Shown: positions 35,435-45,315, counted from the stretch's first letter. The stretch is 64,000 nt of DNA from Armatimonadota bacterium (GCA_020850315.1 JADZEY010000010.1:1-64000); one strand, 5' to 3'. Numbers and translations: made by a program. The notes: generated by a model not told the origin, from the letters alone.

Positions 35435-37837
35435 ATGAAAACCAGAATTTTTTTTCTTGCCTATTTGTTCATAACCATAATTCTTCCAACTGCACTTGCT
35501 GCACAGGAAGAAAGTGGGTGGGAAAATCCATTTGGAATTTTGGGGGCAAATGGCGAGGTGACAACAATAACAAGGGTAAACGAAACCATACTTATCGGTG
35601 GGAAATTTACACACGTAGGGGCAACACCAGCGAATGGTGTTGCTCTCTGGGATGGCAAACGGTGGCATCCGTTAGGTGATAGAAAGAATAATGGGGTGAA
35701 TGGTAGCGTTTATGCCATTGCAGTGAAAGGTGATGAAATATATGTGGGGGGAAGTTTTACCCAAGCAGGGGATATTGCTGCAATGAACGTCGCTGTTTGG
35801 AACCAAACAACGAAGCAATGGAACGCCATGAAAGGTGGAGTTCGCGGAGCAATCTTCCCATTCGTTTCGGATATAGCCGTACATAACGGGAACGTATATG
35901 TTGGCGGATTATTCACGCAAGCTGGTGGAGCCTTAGTTTCCAACATTGCAGCATGGGATGGGAATACGTGGAGCAGGGTAGGCACTGGGACCGATGACGC
36001 AGTTATATCAATAACACTACATGACGATATCCTGTATGCAGGCGGAAGATTTTCGACAGCAGGAGGTGTTGAGGCCGGAAAAATTGCTGCGTGGGATATT
36101 CCTGAGCAGCAATGGCGGAATGTAGGGGATGGTATTACTGGAAATGCGGTTAATGCTATCGTTGCCAACGATACAGCTCTTTTTGTTGGTGGAGATTTTG
36201 TTGCTGCAGGAGCCAAACCTGCCAAAAATCTTGCAACCTGGCAATATCATAGCAAACGCTGGGATACTATCGCATCAATAAACGAGGGTGTGCAGACGTT
36301 GGTTTTTCACAACCAAGACCTGCTTGTTGGCAGCGATGAGTTTGTACGCATACATAATGGGCGGATAACGATTCTTGACTCATCCGCTTGGAAAGCTGGA
36401 GCACCGGAGGGAAGGCCAACAATTGGGTCTATCCAAGTTGGGATGAATGGTGAGGTCATTGTCGGTGGTTTGTTTCATAACATTTATTCGGCACAGCACT
36501 CAAGGTTTGATAGCCAATTTGTCCGTGTTCAAAATCTTTTCGCGCTCTATAAAGATTCGATTTCTCTCTATACAAATTCAGTGAATGGCTCGGTTTATAG
36601 TCTTTTTGCTGATAATAAAAACATCTATGCCGGTGGACAGTTTACTCACGCAGGAAGTGGCTTATCCCGAAACCTTGATGCATGGAGCTTACAGAATCAG
36701 CAATGGCAAGCAGCAGATATATCAATCACAAAGGATACTAAAGGTCTAAGAGATGATGTCATTAGATCCATAATTGTCATTGAAGATACTGTGTATGCTT
36801 CTGGCGGATGGTTGTGGCGGTCGCAGGGTAGATCAGGCATGAAAATCCTAAAAGAACAGCAGATATTTGGTGGTGTACTGCTACGCCATAATAACCTCCT
36901 GTATATTGTAAACGGGCAAGGGGTATCCTCTATTCAAAATGATAAGCAAGTACTGATTGCCCCTAAACCTACAAACTATACATATGGGCCATACATACAT
37001 TCTGCTTTGATACATGATGAATATGTTTATATCGGTGGCTATTTCGGCTTTGATAGCAATGGTGTGAAAATCACAGCATCGTTAGGGCGATGGGACGCTA
37101 CCACAGAAGAATGGAATTCTGTTGGTGGTATTGTTGATCGGGAAGCCTATTCTATTGCTATGGACTCAGCAGGGAAAATCATTATTGGAGGGGTATTGAA
37201 AAAAACTGGAAATATTCCTGTGAAGAATATCGCTATGTGGGATCCATCCACTGGGGAATGGTCAGATATGGGGGGCGGAGCAAACGACACAGTGTTTTCG
37301 GTGCTTGTCTATCAGAATAACGTTTATGCGGCTGGTGCGTTCTCCGAAATTGGTGGAATACGCGCTAATCGTATTGCCCGGTGGGATGGTAAGCAATGGC
37401 ATCCGTTAGGGCTTGGAATACAAGGCAGCAGTGGTGTGATTGCATTGGCAATAAACGATAGTGGCCACCTTTATGTAGGCGGTAATTTTAGCAGTGTAGA
37501 TGGCATCCCAGCCCACAACCTTGCTCGATGGAATACTACACTACCGCAGTCATCAGCGGAAATTGTAGCATCTACAAAGCACGTGTTAGAAGTCAGCAAT
37601 ATCTACTGCACAGGGCAGCAGCAACTGGTTATTTCTTTGGCACGACCGATACGTGGCGAAGCAACCGTTGAGATATTCACGATTGTTGGGCAACAGGTAG
37701 AATCCTTTCAGTATCAGTTGAATAATGATGCATATCAACTGTCAGCTGATCTCTCAAAACTCCCCTCAGGCTATTATTTCTGTACAATTTCTGGGAATGG
37801 AGAACGCACAACCCAACGCCTGATGATTGCACAGTAA
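35435..37837 (+). CDS. secreted repeat protein (VGGxFTxAGG type) with T9SS sorting domain, paralogue 1
   Basis: The 800-aa protein has a signal peptide (IFFLAYLFITIILPTALAAQ) followed by many repeats of about 40-50 residues with the core YVGGxFTxAGxxxxxNIAxW(D/N)xxxxxW. This resembles kelch or delta-60-type propeller repeats in surface proteins. The last 80 residues (TVEIFTIVGQQVESF...LPSGYYFCTISGNGERTTQRLMIAQ) match the T9SS type A sorting domain pattern. It is AT-rich like the gene before it and coupled to it by a 1-nt gap. It probably forms a surface-attached propeller or solenoid (inference). Confidence 0.8.
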   Translation: MKTRIFFLAYLFITIILPTALAAQEESGWENPFGILGANGEVTTITRVNETILIGGKFTHVGATPANGVALWDGKRWHPLGDRKNNGVNGSVYAIAVKGDEIYVGGSFTQAGDIAAMNVAVWNQTTKQWNAMKGGVRGAIFPFVSDIAVHNGNVYVGGLFTQAGGALVSNIAAWDGNTWSRVGTGTDDAVISITLHDDILYAGGRFSTAGGVEAGKIAAWDIPEQQWRNVGDGITGNAVNAIVANDTALFVGGDFVAAGAKPAKNLATWQYHSKRWDTIASINEGVQTLVFHNQDLLVGSDEFVRIHNGRITILDSSAWKAGAPEGRPTIGSIQVGMNGEVIVGGLFHNIYSAQHSRFDSQFVRVQNLFALYKDSISLYTNSVNGSVYSLFADNKNIYAGGQFTHAGSGLSRNLDAWSLQNQQWQAADISITKDTKGLRDDVIRSIIVIEDTVYASGGWLWRSQGRSGMKILKEQQIFGGVLLRHNNLLYIVNGQGVSSIQNDKQVLIAPKPTNYTYGPYIHSALIHDEYVYIGGYFGFDSNGVKITASLGRWDATTEEWNSVGGIVDREAYSIAMDSAGKIIIGGVLKKTGNIPVKNIAMWDPSTGEWSDMGGGANDTVFSVLVYQNNVYAAGAFSEIGGIRANRIARWDGKQWHPLGLGIQGSSGVIALAINDSGHLYVGGNFSSVDGIPAHNLARWNTTLPQSSAEIVASTKHVLEVSNIYCTGQQQLVISLARPIRGEATVEIFTIVGQQVESFQYQLNNDAYQLSADLSKLPSGYYFCTISGNGERTTQRLMIAQ

Positions 37838-37862
37838 TATCAACGTAGATGGAGAATTAGAC

Positions 37863-40376
37863 ATGATGAATAGCCTTCTTGTGCGGTATTGCGCTCTGGT
37901 GCTGCTTCGTAGTGCTGCTTGCCTTATGGCCATTCCCGCCTACGCACAGCTTGATGATTCCGGGTGGCAGCCGGGGTATGGCCGTAGTATCGAGCAATCA
38001 GGGGTGGACGGCGAGGTGTTTGCGATTGCTACCCAGGGTAATCGCTTGTTTGTTGGCGGAACATTTAGCCAGCAAGGGGAGTTGCCGCTTGGTAATGTTG
38101 GTGAATGGGATGAAGAAAACAGCCGGTGGCTTCCGTTAGGAACCGGCGATAGTAACGGCGTAAACGGCCCTGTGTTTGCCATCGCTACCGATGGCCCTTG
38201 TGTGTATGTGGCAGGGCGTTTTACCGTTGCTGGTGGGACGGCGGCCAACAATATCGCCTGCTGGCGCACCGATCTTCGTAGATGGACACCGCTACAACAA
38301 GGGGTCAGCGGAGGGAATAATGCCTACGTGGCAGCACTGGCAATAATGAATGATACGCTGTACGTTGGTGGTGAATTTTCAACGGCTGGGATGGTGGCCG
38401 CACACAACCTTGCTTCTTGGGATGGTACTTCATGGAAGTATGTAGGAAATGAAACAGCCAACGGAATCGGCGGAACGGTGAATGCAATTGCCCCTGGGCA
38501 TGGAGTGCTGTACGTTGGCGGAACATTTACCCGTGCCGGGGAACTGTCGGTTGCAAACCTTGCCAGCTGGGATGGAGCAAAATGGGGAGCATTGGGAAAA
38601 GGGGTGAATGGCTATGTGAACGCGCTTGCGGTTGTTGGCGATCGTGTGATTGCAGGCGGAGAATTTAACCGAGCAGGGGACACTGCCGCAAATAATATCG
38701 CCCGATGGAGCGTTGTCACCCGAACATGGCTGCCGCTTGCCGCGCCCGAAGGAAACGATGGTGGAGCAAATCAGTATCAAGGAAACGGTGTGGCAGGGGT
38801 GGTGCGTGGGATGGTTGCTGATAATAATCGAGTGTTTGTTACTGGCACTTTTCGGACTGCCGACCCAGGGGATTTAACCTCTGCTCCAATTGCAGCCCAA
38901 TACGTTGCCCGCTGGTACGAATCCGGCTCCGATCTTGATAGCGGCAATATCTGGTGGGGAAGTGTAGGGCTTGGATTGAATGGATATGGAAACGCTGTTG
39001 CTATGATGAAAACAACAGTGTTTGTTGGTGGGGCATTCACCCAAGCTGGGCGCGTGAACGCAAGCCATATTGCCCGTTGGAATGGCAAACGCTGGGCCTC
39101 GCTTTCCATTGGAATTAATGGCCCAATATCTGCGCTTGCTGTGCTTGATAATCGTGTGTGGGCCGCTGGCAATTTTAATTCCGCCGATGGTATCACCACC
39201 ACCCATGTGGCAATACTCTTGGGTAGATCATGGCAACTTGCAAAGGGGAGCATCCGCGGCTCCGTTCTTGCCCTTGCTGCCGATGGCCAGCACCTGTATG
39301 CCGGCGGACAATTTGCCGCTGCAGGAACCACTACTGCATTAAATATCGCCCGGTACTCTCCCGCATCGGAACGTTGGAGCGACCTTTCCTTTGGCGTTGG
39401 TGGCGGGGAAGGGGCTGCGGTGTATGCGATTGCTGCCCGCGCTGGCAACATCTATGTTGGCGGAAGATTTACGGTGGCCGATACTGTTAATGCACACAAT
39501 ATCGCTGTGTGGAATGCCCAATCCGAACGCTGGCAAGCAGTGGGCGATGGTGTCAATGGTGTGGTGTATGCCGTTGCCGTTGCTCCCGATGGAAGAGTGT
39601 TTGTGGGGGGAGATTTTACACAGGCAGGCGGCCAGCCAGCCAAGAATATCGCCCAGTGGAATGGCCAAGAATGGTTGCCCCTTGCCGAAGGGGTGAATAA
39701 ACCGGTCAATGCACTAACGATTGATGGAACCCATCTCTATATTGGCGGCGAATTCAGTTCAGCCGGAACTATTCCTGCTTCCCTTATTGCCCGCTGGGAC
39801 CTTGGGACTCAACAATGGGAGGCTTTGGGTGATGGGCTGCGCGGGCATTTTGTTCCGCACGTAGCATCCATTGTTGTGCTGGATGGAAGCGTGCTTGCTG
39901 TCGGAAATTTCTATCAGTCTGGTGGTGATAGCCTGCACCATAGTGCGGCTTGGGATGGCAACCGATGGAACCCGTTAGGAAGCGGGCTGGATCTTGGCGC
40001 AAACGCAGCTGTGGCAACCTCCGAAGGATTCTTTGTCGGTGGTGATTTCACCCGCGCTGGAACCAACGATTCCTACTACTTTGCGCATTGGAAGGGCAGC
40101 GTCTCGGCAAACACAAGCTATCCGGGGGATGCCGCAACCAGAACTGTACGGGCTGTTCCCAACCCCGTATCGCACGGGGAAAACGTTATGCTGCTGGGGG
40201 TGCCGCCTGCTGCTTCGGTCGCGATCTACTCGCTGCTTGGCCAGCGGCTCCGCACGCTGTACAATGTGGCATCATCGGGGGTTGTGATCCCAACCGCCGA
40301 TCTTAGTCCGGGGGCCTATCATTGTGCCATAACGTCGCACAAGGAATCCTATGTTCTGCCATTGATTGTTCAGTAA
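37863..40376 (+). CDS. secreted repeat protein (VGGxFTxAGG type) with T9SS sorting domain, paralogue 2
   Basis: The 837-aa protein is clearly paralogous to its neighbour. Both begin with a signal peptide and SGW, a GxDGEVFAIA-type unit, then the same VGGxFTxAG...NIAxW repeats (YVGGEFSTAGMVAAHNLASW, FVGGDFTQAGGQPAKNIAQW). The tail VRAVPNPVSHGENVMLLGVP... LSPGAYHCAITSHKES is a T9SS sorting domain. Base composition is GC-richer than paralogue 1, so the pair may have different histories. The ATG at 37863 precedes the hydrophobic signal. Confidence 0.82.
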   Translation: MMNSLLVRYCALVLLRSAACLMAIPAYAQLDDSGWQPGYGRSIEQSGVDGEVFAIATQGNRLFVGGTFSQQGELPLGNVGEWDEENSRWLPLGTGDSNGVNGPVFAIATDGPCVYVAGRFTVAGGTAANNIACWRTDLRRWTPLQQGVSGGNNAYVAALAIMNDTLYVGGEFSTAGMVAAHNLASWDGTSWKYVGNETANGIGGTVNAIAPGHGVLYVGGTFTRAGELSVANLASWDGAKWGALGKGVNGYVNALAVVGDRVIAGGEFNRAGDTAANNIARWSVVTRTWLPLAAPEGNDGGANQYQGNGVAGVVRGMVADNNRVFVTGTFRTADPGDLTSAPIAAQYVARWYESGSDLDSGNIWWGSVGLGLNGYGNAVAMMKTTVFVGGAFTQAGRVNASHIARWNGKRWASLSIGINGPISALAVLDNRVWAAGNFNSADGITTTHVAILLGRSWQLAKGSIRGSVLALAADGQHLYAGGQFAAAGTTTALNIARYSPASERWSDLSFGVGGGEGAAVYAIAARAGNIYVGGRFTVADTVNAHNIAVWNAQSERWQAVGDGVNGVVYAVAVAPDGRVFVGGDFTQAGGQPAKNIAQWNGQEWLPLAEGVNKPVNALTIDGTHLYIGGEFSSAGTIPASLIARWDLGTQQWEALGDGLRGHFVPHVASIVVLDGSVLAVGNFYQSGGDSLHHSAAWDGNRWNPLGSGLDLGANAAVATSEGFFVGGDFTRAGTNDSYYFAHWKGSVSANTSYPGDAATRTVRAVPNPVSHGENVMLLGVPPAASVAIYSLLGQRLRTLYNVASSGVVIPTADLSPGAYHCAITSHKESYVLPLIVQ

Positions 40377-40482
40377 ACGCTTCCTGCTGATGGACGATGG
40401 CGTGCGGTTGCTGCTCAATACCTCAACAAAGGTTCAGGTTCCCAACCACATAGAGTGTAGTTATTGACCCAAAGGAATTGCT

Positions 40483-40929
40483 GTGGCCACCATTAGTACC
40501 AACTTCGTTCAAGTTCATCCCATTCGATTGCTTCGGGGTGGGGTGCAGCATCTGCTGTTGCGCCGTTCACCCAACGAACCGCTCTATCCCGGTATCTGGC
40601 AGGTGATTACCGGGCGGGGTGAAACGGGCGAATCCACCATGCAAACCGCCGCACGGGAAACCGCCGAGGAGGTGAATATCCGTCCGATAGCATGGCACTT
40701 CAGCGCCCACGTGTGCAGTTTCTATTTCCAAGCCGAGGATGCGGTGGTGCTGACCCCAGTTGTTGCCTGCCTTCTTCCCCCCGATGCCGCTGTTTCCCTT
40801 TCGGAAGAACATGATGCTTTCGATTGGCACGTTGCTGCCGAGGCCATAACGCTGTTGGAGTTCCAGACACACCGCGAAGGGGTGAAAATTGCCGAACGAT
40901 GGGGGCGTTCGTTGCTGCAATCACCATGA
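40483..40929 (+). CDS. NUDIX hydrolase
   Basis: A 148-aa protein with a complete NUDIX box, GRGETGESTMQTAARETAEEVNI (G-x5-E-x7-RExxEE), around residues 46-68. The family hydrolyses nucleoside diphosphates linked to another group; the substrate is not predictable. The start is GTG, preceded by AAAGGA at 6 bp, one of the few good Shine-Dalgarno sites here. The stop overlaps the truA start (ATGA). Confidence 0.88.
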   Translation: MATISTNFVQVHPIRLLRGGVQHLLLRRSPNEPLYPGIWQVITGRGETGESTMQTAARETAEEVNIRPIAWHFSAHVCSFYFQAEDAVVLTPVVACLLPPDAAVSLSEEHDAFDWHVAAEAITLLEFQTHREGVKIAERWGRSLLQSP

Positions 40930-41723
40930 GCGAACCGCCGCAACCAACCCAAGAACAACGCGCCGCACGCCGAATCGCGCTGCTGCTTGCCTACGACGGA
41001 ACCGACTTCCACGGCTGGCAGCGGCAACCGAACGGAAGAAGCGTCCAGCAAACGGTGGAGCAGATGCTGACGCAACTCTGCAGCGGCGTGCCAGCAACCG
41101 TTGTCGGGTCGGGCCGAACGGACAGCGGGGTCCATGCCGATTACCAGGTGGCCCATGCCGACGTTGCCACCCGGCTGGACGATGCCCGGCTGCTGCACGC
41201 ATTGGGGCGAATGGCTCCGCAAGATTTGGCAATCCGTTCCCTACGCTCGGTTCCGGCGGATTTCCACGCCCGGTTCCATGCCTTCCGGCGCACCTACCGC
41301 TACCGCATCATCACCGCGCCCAATCCCTTCTTGGCCCGCTACGCCTACCGCTACGATGCCCCGCTGGATATTGACGCGCTGCACCGCACCGCGCCGATGC
41401 TGCTTGGCCAGCATGATTTCACCGCACTGAGCAAACACAACCCCGATACTCCAAACCCGGTTTGTGCTGTTGACCGAAGCGAGTGGAGAGAAGTGGATGG
41501 GGGAGTAGAGTTCTGGGTGTCATCAAACCGGTTTTTGTACGGGATGGTCAGGCTGCTGGTGGGTATCCAACTGGAGGTTGCACGGGGGAAACGGAGCGCG
41601 GCGGAACTTCCCGAAATTATCGCCTCACGTGACCGCGCCCGGCAGGGGATGGCCGCCCCGCCCCAGGGGCTGTCGTTGGTGAATGTGGAGTATCCAACCC
41701 AGATTTTTACGGCAACAGCGTAG
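40926..41723 (+). CDS. truA: tRNA pseudouridine synthase A
   Basis: Makes pseudouridine at positions 38-40 of the tRNA anticodon arm. The 265-aa product has LLAYDGTDFHGWQRQPN, the catalytic Asp in VVGSGRTDSGVHADYQVAHAD, RFHAFRRTYRYRI and FLYGMVRLLVGIQLEVARGK. The start overlaps the NUDIX stop by 4 bp, so the longer ORF-track start was rejected. Confidence 0.96.
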   Translation: MSEPPQPTQEQRAARRIALLLAYDGTDFHGWQRQPNGRSVQQTVEQMLTQLCSGVPATVVGSGRTDSGVHADYQVAHADVATRLDDARLLHALGRMAPQDLAIRSLRSVPADFHARFHAFRRTYRYRIITAPNPFLARYAYRYDAPLDIDALHRTAPMLLGQHDFTALSKHNPDTPNPVCAVDRSEWREVDGGVEFWVSSNRFLYGMVRLLVGIQLEVARGKRSAAELPEIIASRDRARQGMAAPPQGLSLVNVEYPTQIFTATA

Positions 41724-41813
41724 CCGTGACAGCATTTGCTGATGAGCCCCAACCGTGATTGCTTCCAAACCATTATTTTCTCCGCACCAGAACCGACAAC
41801 CTTCATTTCTGCC

Positions 41814-42656
41814 ATGAACACACGCACCATGCTCACACGGGTTCGCCAACCATTGTCGGCGCGATTGCTGATCGCGCTTATCGCACTTTCCTCCCCCTTT
41901 GTTCTTTCGCAATGCGGGCTGAACCTGTTCCCGGTCAGCGAAGACTCCAACATCGGCAAGCAGATGGATGCCGAAATCCAAACGCATCCTGACCAATATC
42001 CAATCCTGGAGAACGAGACGATACGCGGCTACGTGCAGGGGATTATTGATAAAATCATCCAATCGCCACAAGTGAAGTACCGTGGCAAGTTCCCGTACAA
42101 GGTCACGGTCATCAACGACGACAAAACCTTGAACGCCTTCTGCACACCGGGCGGCTACATCTATGTTTATACAGGGCTGATGCGATTCCTTGACGACGAG
42201 GCTTCGTTGGCGGGGGTGCTTGGCCACGAAATCGCCCACGCCGAAGAACGCCACGGAACCGAGCGAATGACCACCGCACTTGGGGCGCAAGTGGTGCTTT
42301 CGATTGCGCTGGGGGACAATCCTTCCAAACTGTCGGAGGTTGCTGGCAACGCTGCCGCACTGCTGGCGGTGCTGCGGAACAGCCGCGATAACGAGCTTGA
42401 GGCCGACACCCGCTCGTTCCAGTACTTGCAATCAACGCAGTATTGGCCCGGAGCAATCAAAGGCTTTTTCGTGAAGATGATCGAAAAACGTGGCGGATCG
42501 GGGAGCGCGCTGGAGGAATGGACCAGCACCCACCCGCTGGATCAAACCCGCGTTGATAACGTCAACAAACTGCTCCGCGAAAGCAACACCCCAGCCCCAA
42601 CCCAAGCCTCGTTGATGACCGAGCAATACAAGCAGATGTTGAGGAAGATGAGGTGA
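41814..42656 (+). CDS. M48-family metalloprotease, exported
   Basis: The 280-aa protein has an N-terminal hydrophobic segment (LLIALIALSSPFVLSQCG) with a Cys that may be lipidated, though the lipobox LSQC is atypical. The zinc site is HEIAHAEERHG with the third ligand Glu in RDNELEADTRSFQYL, as in periplasmic BepA/LoiP-like M48 peptidases. AFCTPGGYIYVYTGLM and SGSALEEWTSTHPLDQTRV are further family marks. It probably degrades or helps fold envelope proteins. A heptad array starts 1 bp after the stop. Confidence 0.88.
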   Translation: MNTRTMLTRVRQPLSARLLIALIALSSPFVLSQCGLNLFPVSEDSNIGKQMDAEIQTHPDQYPILENETIRGYVQGIIDKIIQSPQVKYRGKFPYKVTVINDDKTLNAFCTPGGYIYVYTGLMRFLDDEASLAGVLGHEIAHAEERHGTERMTTALGAQVVLSIALGDNPSKLSEVAGNAAALLAVLRNSRDNELEADTRSFQYLQSTQYWPGAIKGFFVKMIEKRGGSGSALEEWTSTHPLDQTRVDNVNKLLRESNTPAPTQASLMTEQYKQMLRKMR

Positions 42657-42657
42657 G

Positions 42658-42727
42658 GTCAGTTGTCAGTTGTCAGTTGTCAGTTGTCAGTGGTCATTAG
42701 TCCTTTGTCCTTGGTCATTAGTCACTC
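42658..42727 (+). repeat. heptad array, GTCNNNN x10
   Basis: Ten 7-bp units in uninterrupted register follow the M48 stop: GTCAGTT four times, then GTCAGTG, GTCATTA, GTCCTTT, GTCCTTG, GTCATTA, GTCACTC. It is part of the 42657-43153 gene-free stretch, which also holds palindromic repeat copy 2 and two more heptad arrays and no credible gene. Confidence 0.9.
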
Positions 42728-42803
42728 ACCTTGGGCAGAGTTTGGGGAGTGAAGACTGGCTGGCTCGGTGGCTTGCTTCGATGCTCTTCTTGTCTTCGGC
42801 TTT

Positions 42804-42918
42804 GGCTCCCTCTCCCACCCGACCAATAGAGTGGAAGCAGTAGCATCACCCATTTGGGAGAGGGCGTGCCGATAGGATCGGCATCTTCGAGAGGGTGAGG
42901 GCCGGGGTGAGGGCAGGC
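42804..42918 (+). repeat. modular palindromic repeat, copy 2
   Basis: The same layout as copy 1: CCCTCTCCC and GGGAGAGGG arms, central GCAGTAGCAT, the GCCGAT-AGG-ATCGGC hairpin, then a GAGAGGGTGAGGGC tail. It lies between two heptad arrays. Confidence 0.88.
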
Positions 42919-42965
42919 AGCGAATGCGAGCGACTTCGACCATATCCAGCTTGGCTTTGCGTAAG

Positions 42966-43077
42966 GTCAGTGACCAGTGACCAGTGACCAGTGACCAGTG
43001 ACTAATGACCAATGACCAACCAATGACCCTCTTTGCAACTGACCACTGACCACTGACCTTAGTCCTTGGTCATTAGC
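42966..43077 (+). repeat. heptad array, ACCAGTG type
   Basis: GTCAGTG, ACCAGTG four times, ACTAATG and ACCAATG in register, then a break, then ACCACTG twice and related units ending GGTCATTAG. It contains words shared with the 42658 array (GTCATTA, GTCCTTG). Confidence 0.85.
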
Positions 43078-43087
43078 AAGAAGGTCT

Positions 43088-43115
43088 TTCACTTTTCACT
43101 CTTCACTTTTCACTA
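43088..43115 (+). repeat. heptad array, TTCACTT type
   Basis: Four units TTCACTT, TTCACTC, TTCACTT, TTCACTA. The reverse complement (AGTGAA-type) belongs to the GAAGAGT family seen near 46.8 kb. It ends 38 bp before pyrF. Confidence 0.75.
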
Positions 43116-43153
43116 ACATTTTTCCCGAAAACCTGAAAAACCCAATTCCCACT

Positions 43154-43972
43154 ATGTCATTTCTTGATCGCTACGCCCAAGCGTTTGCGCGCACCGGAAG
43201 CCGGTTGTGCGTTGGGCTGGATACCGACCTTGCAATGCTTCCAGCGGTTGTGCAGGAAGCCGATAACCCAATGCTTCTGTTCAACCAAGCAATCGTGGGG
43301 GCCACTGCCGACCTTGCCATTGCCTACAAACCAAACCTTGCGTTCTACGAAGCAGCCGGGGAGCGGGGGATGGACGCGCTGAAAGGAACATTGGCTGTAA
43401 TCCCACCTCACGTTATCACAATCGCCGATGCCAAACGGGGCGATATCGGCAACACCGCCGAACGTTACGCCCAAGCATTTCTGGAGACGCTGCCGTTCGA
43501 TGCCATCACCGTGAACCCGTACATGGGAACCGATACCTTGAAGCCATATTTCAGGTATGAAGGAACCTGCAAATTTGTCCTTGCGCTGACCTCCAACCCC
43601 GGCTCGCATGAGTTCCAGCGAATTGAGTCCGGCGGGAAGCCGATCTACCTTCACGTGATTGACCGCTGCCTGGATGCCTTCGGCTCCACCGGCGATTTGG
43701 GTTTTGTGGTGGGCGCAACCCACCCGGAAGAGCTTGCCCGAATCCGCCAGCACGTTGGCCCAGATATTCCCTTGCTGATCCCCGGTGTTGGGGCGCAAGG
43801 GGGGGATGCCGCCGCAGTGGTTGCGGCCAACAATCGGGGCGCGGCCTTCATCAACGTATCGCGCGGGATTAGCGCGGCAAGCAAGGGGGATGACTTCGCC
43901 GCTGCCGCACGCGCCGCCGCGCTGAAGTTCGCCGAAGAATTGCGGGATGAAGTCCCCACTGCCGAAATCTGA
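43154..43972 (+). CDS. pyrF: orotidine 5'-phosphate decarboxylase (type 2)
   Basis: Last step of de novo UMP synthesis. The 272-aa product has RLCVGLDTDL near the N-terminus, the catalytic ITIADAKRGDIGNTAERYAQAF segment, TVNPYMGTDTLKPYF, and LLIPGVGAQGGDAAAV. Length and motifs fit the longer subfamily found in actinobacteria, Bacteroidota and others. It stands alone after the repeat-filled spacer, with no other pyr gene adjacent. Confidence 0.95.
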   Translation: MSFLDRYAQAFARTGSRLCVGLDTDLAMLPAVVQEADNPMLLFNQAIVGATADLAIAYKPNLAFYEAAGERGMDALKGTLAVIPPHVITIADAKRGDIGNTAERYAQAFLETLPFDAITVNPYMGTDTLKPYFRYEGTCKFVLALTSNPGSHEFQRIESGGKPIYLHVIDRCLDAFGSTGDLGFVVGATHPEELARIRQHVGPDIPLLIPGVGAQGGDAAAVVAANNRGAAFINVSRGISAASKGDDFAAAARAAALKFAEELRDEVPTAEI

Positions 43973-44025
43973 TCGTTGTTATCCCGGCCCACCGATAATC
44001 GTTGGGCCGTTCCCACACGCTGCCA

Positions 44026-45315
44026 ATGCCCGAACGCTGTACCAAAGAATCGTTGCTCTACCTGCTGTGGACCCAGCGGGCCGCCCCGGGTACGGAGTTC
44101 CGTTGCCGTGGGGGGGAGCGGATCCATCTGCTGTCGCCGGGACACCGGAACAACGGCCCCGGCCCGGATTTCTTGGATGCTGTGATGCTGGTGAACGGCC
44201 TGCTGAAGACCGGCGCGGTGGAGATGCACCGCCATGAGAACGATTGGTTTCTGCACGGCCACCAACACGACCCCGCCTACCAGCAGGTGATACTCCATCT
44301 TGTGGATCAGCCCTCGGCCACCCAGCGGCTGGCGATTCCAACACTCTATGCTGCGGAATTGACCCGGGATTCGGAAACCAAAGCACAGCAATCGGTGTTC
44401 ACCGATGCAGCCGCTGCGGCGGTTTCGGCGGATCTTCTTCGGGACCTTTCGTGGGGAAGGTTTCTGCGCCGCGCAACCGAAATTGTACGGGCGCGGCAGG
44501 ATGCGCCGGTTGGAACTCACCTTCGCCATCAATTCATCCACCGAGCGTTCGACGCGCTTGGGTTCAGCCGCAACCGCCCCCCGATGCGGCGGCTTGCCGA
44601 GCTTGCAATCAGCCAAGAATCTACCCTTTGCGCTGCCCCGTTTGAACAGCTTGCGGCGGCCATGATCGGGGGAGCGGGATACGCAACCGAGCGGTTGCAG
44701 CGGGTTGGCGCGGGGGTGTTCGGCCAGGGAAGAACCCGCACGATTCTTGCTTCGCTGCAGCCTCCAATTCCTGGGCTTCAGTGGGATACCCGCTCGCGAC
44801 CGCACAACCTGCCGGAGTATCGGCTGTGGTCGGCGGCGTTGCTGCTGTTCGATCTGCATCAGCATCAGCTGCTGCCCGATCTTTTCCAGATTCTGCTGAA
44901 CAATCCAACGCCATTCCAAGCACTGGTTGCACGGCTGCACCAATGGGCTGGGCTTGGCGGATTGCTTGGCGACGACCGCGCCGGCGAAATGATCCTGCAC
45001 GCCTTCCTTCCGGTGGCGTTGGCGGGCGGATTGCTGGCCCAGCGGAACGATATACTCCGTGGCGCGTGCATCTGCTACCGAACATTGCCGACCTTCGCGA
45101 CAAACCGATTGATTCGCGCGGTGGAGGAACGCTACCTTCGCCGCGAACGGCTATCGGGCGCGTTCTGGCAACAGGGGGCGATTGAGTTCTACCAACGCTA
45201 CATCCAGCCGGATCGCTCTGGCCTTTCCTTCATCGCCGACCCGTTCGGCAATCCGTACACTATTCAACGACGATTCTCCAACTATGCCAACAGCCACGTT
45301 TACCAACTTTCTTGA
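44026..45315 (+). CDS. DUF2851 family protein
   Basis: The 429-aa protein matches the DUF2851 pattern common in Bacteroidota: an N-terminal ESLLYLLWTQR, then GERIHLLSPGHRNNGPGPDFLDAVMLVNG and GAVEMHRHENDWFLHGHQHDPAYQQVILHLV. The conserved His/Asp/Glu residues suggest a metal-dependent or nuclease-like site, but the function is not established. The start could also be the ATG at 44002; the one used matches family N-termini better. The 3' end overlaps the next gene by 32 bp. Confidence 0.8.
   Translation: MPERCTKESLLYLLWTQRAAPGTEFRCRGGERIHLLSPGHRNNGPGPDFLDAVMLVNGLLKTGAVEMHRHENDWFLHGHQHDPAYQQVILHLVDQPSATQRLAIPTLYAAELTRDSETKAQQSVFTDAAAAAVSADLLRDLSWGRFLRRATEIVRARQDAPVGTHLRHQFIHRAFDALGFSRNRPPMRRLAELAISQESTLCAAPFEQLAAAMIGGAGYATERLQRVGAGVFGQGRTRTILASLQPPIPGLQWDTRSRPHNLPEYRLWSAALLLFDLHQHQLLPDLFQILLNNPTPFQALVARLHQWAGLGGLLGDDRAGEMILHAFLPVALAGGLLAQRNDILRGACICYRTLPTFATNRLIRAVEERYLRRERLSGAFWQQGAIEFYQRYIQPDRSGLSFIADPFGNPYTIQRRFSNYANSHVYQLS

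Noticed and set aside
40926-41723. Longer truA start at 40824 and longer starts for pyrF neighbours, bamD-adjacent thioesterase and the M48 peptidase
   Set aside because: The extensions overlap upstream genes deeply or lack family similarity; the ATGA overlap or signal-peptide position decides the start.
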